Source: Teratosphaeria epicoccoides (Eukaryota; Ascomycota; Dothideomycetes; Mycosphaerellales; Teratosphaeriaceae). Taken from it: a stretch of 64,000 nucleotides of DNA. The DNA is taken from positions 62,001 through 126,000 of the forward strand of contig JADDMT010000013.1 of the NCBI GenBank assembly GCA_021401465.1, read 5' to 3'. A program made the position numbers and the translations under genes. Shown in pieces: positions 31,701 through 38,614 of this stretch (the first letter of the stretch is position 1; each line of letters begins with the position of its first letter). The notes below the pieces were generated by a model. It was not told the origin of the DNA, made no database searches, and saw nothing but the letters and a program-made list of their open reading frames with translations.

Positions 31701-31748
31701 GGTGTGCAAGAGGGTCTGGGTGAACGCTTCGCGAACTTGAACTTTTGA
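25800..31748 (+). CDS. ZNFX1/Hrr1-like SF1 RNA helicase with CCCH, NFX1 and RZ zinc fingers
   Basis: Single coding exon, 1982 aa. Two CCCH fingers at the N-terminus (PCRWFQIGKCQKGNDCNYAH and CQHFAFGKCHHGKDCRFSH). UPF1-like SF1 helicase core: Walker A GPPGTGKS (about 667-674), motif II CEEAGE (about 928), GDHQQLRP (about 954), and motifs V/VI VDNFQGEEAKVV and INVLLSRAQHG. From about 1265 to 1525 comes a run of NF-X1-type CxxxH/CGHxC fingers. The C-terminus carries an RZ-type finger (about 1915-1965, HWYRCENGHAFSVGECG) as in metazoan ZNFX1 and RNF213. Homologues act in RNA silencing (fission yeast Hrr1, worm ZNFX-1) and in RNA sensing; function here is inferred. The start at 25800 (MAPKRAG) is preferred over the ATG at 25689, which lies inside a likely 5'-leader intron. 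Confidence 0.88.
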   Translation: MAPKRAGNPPCRWFQIGKCQKGNDCNYAHERDPNFKKKACQHFAFGKCHHGKDCRFSHEQEDIDFLKATSGGDSGEGKGATSEKLFKEWRNYIPAGGEVRPLGQAMTPFCKGAADLVSGEAGQMQETITLLASQGGLQRVLELTGKAFDEMSEQQLRRVLDDQILPFLRTITHKNVLGSVILAPRVMTIYNILYGGDGEQVVKLFGAVGTRLQALVLHEPDNQGAVNIEGIATIETCLTAFAKLVEVNTEAQIHDGLKLVAETLALLFEDGAGKAVAFALKPAQRHLRRIEQRLGLGRALPKVVANAAGSPGVRAVFSLSRERPGELSDEGPRHDNDKVDIRDISILPTLEEIQSSRNEYLPSADPRDWHLGGLDGLLDRHFRLLREDTIGQLRDTAKFELERLQDPDAYFQGGQRSRQGARNFVYENVLINDVTFSSYAGMEFVLSFDQPRALRNTNTSTRRDWWQYSKRLGHEALICLLSSAGSATFLLVLPEPQKSLREDKDGSQPLHKQYDLWSNPERAHIIAKPVKGIDIEPLLNQLQNRGAEQLSVVEFPGVLLPAFKPTLEALQQMSETLDVPFADILAPTSTLANPDRDIDVLQPEYTTRPGFRFDLSSVIKSGFQLHHSPGQDETAVSIGLIEASTLDPGQARAVVSSLSRSLALIQGPPGTGKSYTGVQLIKILLKNKQAGNLGPIVTVCFTNHALDASLERLLDEGVEQIVRIGGSSRSSRLADVNLRAVAQKLDLTKTEKSERWKLKKKANEEAREINAVIGSMSRLGTQETLKDLLRRQYPDHHAQLFSGVDEEGFELVGYGRENIIERWLRAAPRVHSRPRNIDALQNEHVNLMTAQERRLIHEYWYAEIGRDLERRLNTALRSYNEVKTRLDDIRTDLDLRVLRQANIIGITTSGLARNLQLLRRIDAKVLVCEEAGEVLESHLLTALLPSVQHAILIGDHQQLRPRVQNYDLSTESKNGQQYALDVSLFERLVQPQDNLVSPLPFSTLEVQRRMHPSISQLIRNTIYPGLQDAASVAHYPRVVGMKRRLFWYHHEQPERQGDEAGTSHTNDYEVAMVAALVKHLVNQGVYKTEEIAVLTPYLGQLREIRKRLAGSFQILLNDRDVDDMDKEGIVEQEATSPEATQRRTPVARGTLVQALRLATVDNFQGEEAKVVVISLVRSNKHNRPGFLKTANRINVLLSRAQHGMFVVGNARTTESVKMWADVLQIFMDDGNFGTALELCCPRHKDTPIVIHEPVDFVRLAPEAGCDLPCDKQLSCGHACVSKCHSEMLHDAVFCMKQCQRSKPGCKHICPLPCGSPCHKQCMVVVEDVKVQLQCGHEKTSLFCYQDQDSSKVACEVPVERTVPGCGHKVTEQCHVDVNSDEYRCTATCGANLPCGHACSRPCKRCNKRKAGIVADIDHGDCKQPCQRNYTTCKHSCQAPCHGDEPCPLCHAKCEVRCAHAACDKDCYEPCAPCAEPVCSSHCSHSRCRMPCAAPCDWLPCSKRCENVLACGCQCPGVCGERCPDASFCQLHARSEIKNMQVDFIMFEQYSEIDLDDDPCIFTSCGHIVTCSSLDGYMEMSKLYKSNSRGEIVAVKTASAPFEAEGPEDEESTGGLKTSLKTCPHCRGPLRDISRYGRIVRRALLDDSVKKFTALSTRRHSTLEAQLATSQGRLFSSLDALRKPRQDIVLDGTAQDQIKAVRRLKTGNRYNQLLDIRNKINRFADSVDAEQQPFKMVQAMVETARRAEPDAEIAEFQISSGEVSLREHLKAMALLLRADIVLLSDVIQVHEKTAAGLGRGNLAARFPTHRDLCEQLAKEAHESKDLREEAEGHLFYARFAAMEISNHPTSTAESEAHVEGLKEAAAAHLVIADKICDLFDADAEVNPTKGLPEEIAEVKRMLDQGLSSSEMRMVVMAMAAEFGSATGHWYRCENGHAFSVGECGRPMQEARCHACGAGIGGRSHVPSAGVQEGLGERFANLNF

Positions 31749-32714
31749 TGAGTGGCCGATCCAGCAACACCCTGAATCGTATGATGCGGCCAATACCTAT
31801 GTCGCGCCCCTCAACACCGGTAGTGTACCCGTCAACGCACGGCTTCTACCAACATCCCCGCTGGCATCCTAAACACCCTACGAGACAGTGTTTTCCTCGA
31901 TCAGGTCACTGGTTCAATGGATGATCTGCTTCGTCTAACGGCCAACTGCTTCACAAAGTGGTTGACTGCTCCTGAATATGGTTGACCGCCTGCTTTCACG
32001 AATGCGGGCGTTGTCAAGCAGCGGAGTGCTCCCTAACTTTTTCAGTCGGCAGGTTCAATCACAGAGTACTGAGGCATTCGCGTAGGTAGTCGTGCGGGTG
32101 TTCCTGAGGTGTGCCCGACTAGCTAGTGAGACGTTGAGAATGTCATCAGCTGGGCTGTCCAGCAAGTGCCAAGCCGTGTTGTACCCGGCCTCACCGCTCC
32201 ACCTAGTCGTGCAAGGGAAGCCCTGCTATGGCGTTTGGGGCGAACTGGCTCGGAGCTTGCGGACCATTTCGGACATTGGCGTCGCCACGCAGAAGAATCC
32301 TCCAGAACGAGCAACGAAATCTCTCTCAAGGAGGACGATGTTGGTGCGGACTTGGACGCTGCCCACGGTCTTGGATTAGTCATTCCACGGGTCAATTAGC
32401 TGGCCAGCCAGCCACTTGGTAGGAGACTCGAACACACGGTGTAACACGATGCAGTGAGAAATTGCAGGCAGTCGACAGCAGGTCATCCGTCAATACCACA
32501 TTGTCGACATTGAGCGGCTTGGTACTGTTCTTCAGACGGCACTGGTACGTGCCCTCGTCGAGGGCGCTGCTTTCTGCCGCGGCGGATTCGCATTATCGTC
32601 CTCCTCTTCATCCTCGTTACTCATACCAACTTGACGACCGGGAGACTTGCGGCCGTGCCGCCTGCACAACGTCACTCCATCCCCGCCGTTCGGTCGGCGG
32701 CAAGACCTCGCCAA
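31749..32714. other. Intergenic interval with repeat locus 2
   Basis: No gene supported. It holds three exact 20-bp repeat units (31927-31986, listed separately). Short frames at 32092-32400 on both strands lack recognisable features. Confidence 0.45.
31927..31986 (+). repeat. Degenerate 20-bp tandem repeat, locus 2
   Basis: Three consecutive units of exactly 20 bp: TGCTTCGTCTAACGGCCAAC, TGCTTCACAAAGTGGTTGAC and TGCTCCTGAATATGGTTGAC. All start TGCT and end with (C/T)(C/T)(A/G)AC-like bases. They resemble the arrays at 1280-1360 and 43451-43529. Confidence 0.55.
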
Positions 32715-33110
32715 TTATCCAAGAATTGACGGCCCGTCTCCGGCTGAATTGAAAGTCGTCAGGCGGGCATCGCCGGCGTGGCCTGCCGGGTTCTGCTCGG
32801 CCCTCGCTCTCTGCCTCTTCTCCTCCATCTCCTTTGCCTGCACTCCTGCTGCTGCTTGGCGCCGCTCTTGCTCGGCTGCTTTCACACGGCCATGGTCGAG
32901 GCCAAACTCCACACCATGTTCTTCCATCCATCTCTGGTATAGCGTGCGTGCGGTCCGCCCATACTCTGCGCGTGGGTTAAGGCAGTGCAGGGGAATACCT
33001 CTCTGCCCCGTGGCAACCGACACATCGCCAAAGCAGTGCCGAAAAATGGTGGATTGTGAGGATACGTTACGAGTTGGACGTTCTAGGATCGACTGATATA
33101 GCTTCTGCAT
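32715..33110 (-). CDS. Hypothetical protein, helical C-terminus
   Basis: Open frame of 131 aa from the ATG at 33110. The first half contains YGRTARTLYQRWMEEHGVEF, the second an Ala/Glu/Arg-rich likely helix (RVKAAEQERRQAAAG, EMEEKRQRARAEQ). No signal peptide, no known domain. It sits 85 bp downstream of the aspartic-protease-like gene on the same strand. Could be a real small gene, an exon of a larger one, or a decayed gene. Confidence 0.3.
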   Translation of the reverse strand: MQKLYQSILERPTRNVSSQSTIFRHCFGDVSVATGQRGIPLHCLNPRAEYGRTARTLYQRWMEEHGVEFGLDHGRVKAAEQERRQAAAGVQAKEMEEKRQRARAEQNPAGHAGDARLTTFNSAGDGPSILG

Positions 33111-33195
33111 GGTATGCGATGCCACAGTGCAAGTCGCGCAGCGAGCGCATGGCGTGATACGAGATAAGGTATGAGCGGATCGAAGCCAGAGGATC

Positions 33196-34974
33196 TTACT
33201 TTTGCTCAGATGTATCAAGCTCAGCCGCTGGCACCTCATGACTCTCAAGTTCATAACGGCCAATACACACATCACCTGAACCCAATTCGTTTCGCTGTCG
33301 GCCATGCCCGTCCATTTCTGGTCGCACTTCATTCCGCCCATCAACCTCGTAGCGCGTAGAGTCGTGCCGAGGGGGGTCGAGCTTCTGAAACAGCAATGGC
33401 GAGTCCTGCTCGAGCCCTGTCTTTTCATCGTCTTTTGATTTCAAGGGTGGCCCATCTGCGGACTCGGCTTGCGCACGCCGTCTCCTCTTCAGCACGAACA
33501 GTGCCACAATTAAGAGCAGTGCAACAAAGACAATGACACCAACCACAATTCCAGCTATGGCACCGCTGCTCAAGCCGTGTCGCTTTTGCTGGGTGGTCGT
33601 CGTCGTGAATCCAGGCGGCTCTATCGCCTCGATGTGAGAACTTGTCGAATCTGTTGCTTGAGCCACCGAGAAATTCGATCGATCGTAGTCGGCAATGACA
33701 TACGCTTCCTGGAGGAAAGTCCGTCCTAATGTATACTGGGACGAATTTTGAGCTTGTTTCAACGGGAAATATCGCATTTGCTGGTCTGCGATTGGCTGAG
33801 TGACGTTCAGGTCAAAGGCTGCGTACGGGAGCCTAATGCCCACGGTCTCACTGCCTGAACCAGTAGAGGCGAGCGTGAAGGTGAACGTGGGGTTCTGAGC
33901 CAGAAGCTTGTTGTGAACGAACTCATCAACGAGGTAGAGCTCCATCGTTGCATTCCACGTCAGGTTGAAGGCGGCCTCGAACTCTTCACAGACGTTGACG
34001 GGCAACCAGAGGTGGCTCACCATCGAGTCCAGGAAGATGTACACGCTCTCAGTCAAGAGTGCAGAGCTGCCGATCGTGTCGTACGTGATTGACTGCAGCT
34101 GCACGACCAGATCTCGAGATAGGTCCTGTCCGAATGGAACGTCACTCAGGATAGTGTTGTTACTGAATCGTGCCTTGTCATATCCTCCGAGAGTCACACT
34201 GCCAGGGGTCTCGTTGTAATATGCGCCGGCCGTATATCCCCAGGTGGAGCTAGGCACCAAGCTTTCATTGCGCAGTCTGCCAAGTAGGCTTGGTATGGGG
34301 TCATTGAAGTTGCTGATGTTGAAGTTCAGAGGACTTAGTGGCAAGCTTCCCAACCAGTAATTATTTGTGGCGAAGCCAGCAATCAGCTGATCATCCAATG
34401 TCGGTGTATCGGATCCGGTGGAGGTTTCTGTGATCAGGCTGACGGTATCGAAGCCATAGTAGGCATTTCCCGTCAGACCAAGCAATCCTTCCTCGAATGT
34501 GTTCAGTTGGTAGAGGCCGTTGTTCGCCAGGCGTTCGGTTGACCAAGTGCTTGATTGATTGCGGACGAAGACATTGCCGCGCGCATTCGAACAGTTTGAA
34601 AGCGTTGGATTTGCCTCCGAGCAGCCTTCTTCAAGCACGACCTGGCAATTGCATTCAAGATCAGACGCCACGTCGATTCACTGCTCGCCAGTCGCACTCA
34701 CCCATATCACGGAGCCAGCACTGGCAGAAGTACCTGGCAACAAACGCAACGTTCTCTCCGGTGTGCCGACTTGCAAAGCGAACGTAGACCATGAACCGTC
34801 GTCGCCCTCGCTGCGGTCGGAAGCTGTCAGCTTCAAGCTCCCTGTACAATTGTTGCAGAATGCTCACAAGAGTCCAGTGGGTTTCAGGGCCAACGGCGCG
34901 CTCTGCACGGTGGCATTGGAATTGCAAGTGACGAGTCGCAGGGTCAACAAGACTGCTGCGACGGTGAGCAACAT
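33196..34974 (-). CDS. Aspartic-protease-like membrane protein, probably inactive
   Basis: Three exons: 34868-34974, 34702-34810, 33196-34641, 553 aa. Introns are GTGAGC...CCGCAG (57 nt, in-frame and removing a TGA) and GTGAGT...GCCAG (60 nt). Signal peptide MLLTVAAVLLTLRLVTC, then WSTFALQVGTPERTLRLLPG and VIWVVLEEGC, the start of a fungal pepsin-like (A1) fold. FEEGLLGLTGNAYYGFDTV, TPGSVTLGGYD and YTLGRTFLQEAYVIADYD also match A1 folds. The first catalytic DTG is replaced by GTSAS (LLPGTSASAGSVIWV) and the second reads FLDSMVSHLW, so proteolysis is doubtful. A transmembrane helix (about 430-453, AIAGIVVGVIVFVALLLIV) precedes KRRRR and a charged cytoplasmic tail of about 95 aa. Known relatives are uncharacterised surface proteins; a sensor or binding role is speculation. 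Confidence 0.85.
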
Positions 34975-35574
34975 AGTCTCACAGGCGCGTGGCCTCGCCA
35001 CTGTCTGGACCAACAGGGGTGTAGAGGAAAGTGTGAAGATGGCTCTGCATAATGAGAACGAGTAGGGGAGTAGGGCACACGACTAAGGCCCATAGGCTGA
35101 AGGCTAGACCTGATCCTACTCGCGCCAGATCGGCAGGATTCAACCAATACTGTCAGGCTTCACTGCAGCCACCGACTTATAATTGGACCAGCATTCTCGA
35201 AGGAGTGCATTGCATATTGGACGTGCGCTTGTGCAACTCGCCTATTGGTAGCAGGGAGGGCTTCATGCGTGTAGCCTTGCTCAGCCCCGGCAGAGCTGAA
35301 CGTCCTTCCGAAAAGGTACCGCATCGGCCGTTGAGGCTCGCATTAGTGCTGTGGATTCAAGGCCCTTTGTGTATTATTGAGTATTGACACTGCTGCTATG
35401 GCGTCGGTGGGCTGGAACGGCCAGTGCAAAAGGTGCGTACGCGCCAGTCCTCCACATCTTGGAAAATGGGACATGATATCTGCGTTGGTCTATCCGTCGT
35501 CAATCCGTCGTCAGACGCCGTCTATCTGACGACATAGCAGCATCGGTGATTGCAGCCGGTCGGACGTGGCCAGG
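34975..35574. other. Divergent promoter interval
   Basis: 600 bp between the divergent starts of the aspartic-protease-like gene and the Ser/Thr-rich wall protein. No gene seen. A short direct repeat AATCCGTCGTCA/TATCCGTCGTCA occurs near 35490-35512. Confidence 0.5.
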
Positions 35575-38225
35575 ATGACTACTTCAACGAACTTGGTATT
35601 GGCGCAGGTCCTGATTCTTCTGATGGTGTTCTGTCAGATTGGTACTTCTGCTGGCTCGGGCGGTGAGCTTTATGGCAACTCCACGTCTTCCCGGCTGAAC
35701 TCAACGACGAAGTCATTGGCAAGCAGTAGCACCTTTCCCGCAGCAGACACTCCGGGTACTCTGGCTATACCTACGATTTCCGCGTACTCATTGTAGGCTT
35801 TGTGTATTGCTCTGCCCTGGGAGATCTGCTCATGCTGACCTGCTGCCTGCCACTTTTTAGTCATTGGTATCAAGCATATACTCCGCATATTATAGGCACG
35901 GTATACGTTACCATCAGCGGCAACGTGACCAAGACTGCTACATCAACAAATCTGACGGCAGTGGCTGAGAACACTCAAGTGCTGGGCCCCAATGGCACTC
36001 TCCAGGTCCTCACAAGAACAGACACCGACGCGGCCGGGACTGTGACGGCTCCCATATATCTTGCAGGGAATACGGCACCCGCCACGTACCTGTAAGCGGG
36101 GATGGAATCTCTCGGTCGATGCCTCGCAGGTCTGACTTTCTATAGAACCTACCCTACGCCGTTGACGACAGTAGATCGATCGATTTATTGGGACGTGGCA
36201 AGCGCAACGAACGCATCCGGATCACAATGCTGCATTTACACCACGACATCATCAGCAACGCCTGGTCCAGCATACTTCCCGGCATTGTCGTACACCACCG
36301 ATCAGAATGACCCGTCGGGCTGGCTGTACCTGCTCAATACCAACCTTGGGGTCCAAACCGGATACTCGAATATCTCGCAACTGTTTCCCTCAGCGACTAT
36401 CGCATCCGTTTACGGCACTTGCCTGCACAATTATTGCCCGGAGTCAACGGCCGGGGCTGCCTCGGCGGTGGACCCGGAAGTCGCTCTTCTGACCACCACA
36501 ACGTACAGTGTGTCGGCTAGTGCCAGCCTGACTCCTGCGAGCAGTCTGTCCAGTACTTCGCCGACGGCCCAAGCAACCACACAGCTGCCATCTTCGACAG
36601 AAAGTCCTTCGAAGCCGACAGGCTCGACCCAAAGCAGCGCCACTGCGCTGGCCGACAGTGCGGCGGCCTCAGGCGCGAGGACGGAAAGCAGTCGAGTGCC
36701 AAGCTCCTCGCAGGAGGTCAATCCGCCCGCGAGCTCGAGCTCAAGCTCGCAGGATGACCAAGTGCAGTCTGCTTCACAAGCAGTGAACCCGCCTGCAAGC
36801 TCGAGCCCAAGTTCTCAGCATGACCAAGTGCAACCTTCCTCGCAGGCTGCCGCTCCAGACGCGACCACCGCGGCAGAGGCGCAAAGCTCGTTGCAAGCTT
36901 CCACGTCGGCTGGTGGTCTCGTAAGCTCAAGCTATCATGTCACCATCACGATCGGCACTGGCTTCCAATCAACGGACAGTACGGACCGGCCACCATCAAC
37001 GACGATTGCTTCACCGTCAGATTCGCGCACAGCAGTCACGGTGAATCCAGTCGTCGTATCGTCAGAGCCGTCGTCCAGTGATTCTTCTCCTGGGGAGACT
37101 GGCGCCTCAGCTGAAGCAGGTGGCAGCGAGATCGTGGTCGGTGCTGCAACTCTATCACCAATAACCAGCCAAGGAAGCAGTCAAACTGTGGTCGGTGCTG
37201 CAACCCTATCACCAATAACCAGCCAGAGCAGCAGTCAAATTGTGGTTGCTTCTGCAACCTTGTCACCAATAACCAGCCAAGGAAGCAGTCAAATTGTGGT
37301 GGCTTCTGCAACACTGTCTGCAGTATCAGGTGGAGCATACGCCATATCCGGCCAGACACTGTCGCCAGGCTCTTCCGTCACGCTGGGAAGCGGCTCTTCT
37401 ACCACAGTCGTTGCCCTGCAGACGTCTGCATCAAATACAATTCTCGTCGTTGGCAGTTCGACATCTACCCTTAACGCCCCAGCAACAACAGGCGTAGGTT
37501 ATGTCATAGACGGCCAGACATTGTTGCCAGGATCTTCCGTCACGCTGGGAAGCGGCTCTTCTACCACAGTCGTTGCCCTGCAGACGTCTGCATCAAATAC
37601 AATTCTCATCGTTGGCAGTTCGAAATCTACCCTTAACGCCCCAGCAACAACAGGCGTAGGTTATGTCATAGACGGCCAGACACTGTTGCCAGGATCTTCC
37701 CTCACGCTAGGAAGCGGCTCTTCTACCACAGTCGTTGCCCTGCAAACGTCCGGATCAAATACTGTACTAGTGGTGGGTACTTCGACTTCTACACTTAGTC
37801 CGCCAGCAACAGGCACGGCGTATGTCATATCCGGGCAGACTCTGGCTTTAGGGTCATCAATAACGCTGGGCAGCGGCTCAGCTACCACAGTCGTCGCGCT
37901 CGAGACCTTAGGCTCCCGGACTTTGCTAGTCGTGGGCACCTCGACTTCGACGCTGCAGTCGCCTGCCGACTCCACTGCAGGGGGCGCTGGTATTGCTAGC
38001 TACATCTGGGGCGCGCTGGGGGCTGCGAGCTCAGCTTCCGCAACTGCGAGCGGCGCAGCAGGCGACAATGCGGAGTCCACGAGCTCGCGTACGAGTGGCG
38101 CGCTACCATCTTCGCCGCAGCCTTCCAGCATGCCATCAGCGACCTCGGGGGCCTTGGGAGCAGCAGAGGGTGGCGTCGTGCCGATCATGACAATCGCGCT
38201 CGCCTTGCTTCTGTGGCAGCTCTAG
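35575..38225 (+). CDS. Ser/Thr-rich repeat-containing GPI-type wall protein
   Basis: Three exons: 35575-35792, 35861-36091, 36146-38225, 842 aa (introns 68 and 54 nt, each with CTGAC branch points). Signal peptide after MTTSTNLVLAQVLILLMVFC. The N-terminal domain spans about 75-285, with four clustered cysteines (QCCIYTTT, CLHNYC). Long Ser/Thr/Pro mucin-like linker follows. Three repeat types occur: two copies of a QxVNPPASSS block, four copies of a ~17-aa ATLSPITSQ block, and four copies of a 54-aa block (YVI.GQTL.PGSS.TLGSG.STTVVAL). C-terminal hydrophobic tail (GGVVPIMTIALALLLWQL) suggests GPI attachment. Role: structural or adhesive surface protein by composition; no enzyme domain seen. 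Confidence 0.8.
37339..37962 (+). repeat. Four tandem 162/159-bp coding repeats
   Basis: Within the wall-protein gene, equivalent points recur at 37350, 37512, 37674 and 37833, i.e. spacings of 162, 162 and 159 bp. Copies 2 and 3 are almost identical at the DNA level, including third positions; copies 1 and 4 are more diverged. Confidence 0.85.
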
Positions 38226-38614
38226 ATCGCACCACTAGACGCGCGTAGACATTGCCAGCGGCCACAAGGCGTACGGAACCTCTCGGAGATGGATGGCTGA
38301 CCGAGATTGTGGCTGCATCAACCTTCTCACCAAGGTAATGTGAAAAAACTGCCCCAAGCCACGCCAGCGGGCTTATGATGTACATATATAAGGTATCCGC
38401 CCTCGAGAGGTGAGGTGAAGTTGGAACTTCGGGCTGCCTCTCTGCCGCTTGTTTCAGTCAGAGTCAGCATCATAGCAACAGGGAAGCACGGCAGCGAGCA
38501 CGTAAGAGTCGCGTGAGACGTGGCACCTATCTAATAATGAATGATCCCTTGATAACTTTCAAGCCTTCCTTACGTGCGGACCCCAGTCACCCTCGACGTT
38601 GGTTGCGTCTAGCA
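38226..38614. other. Convergent 3' intergenic
   Basis: 389 bp between the convergent stops of the wall-protein gene and the glucosidase. Presumed terminators; nothing else recognised. Confidence 0.5.

Noticed and set aside
32617..33096. Plus-strand frame antisense to the hypothetical gene at 32715-33110
   Set aside because: No features beyond low-complexity Ser/Cys/Ala composition; weaker than the minus-strand frame.
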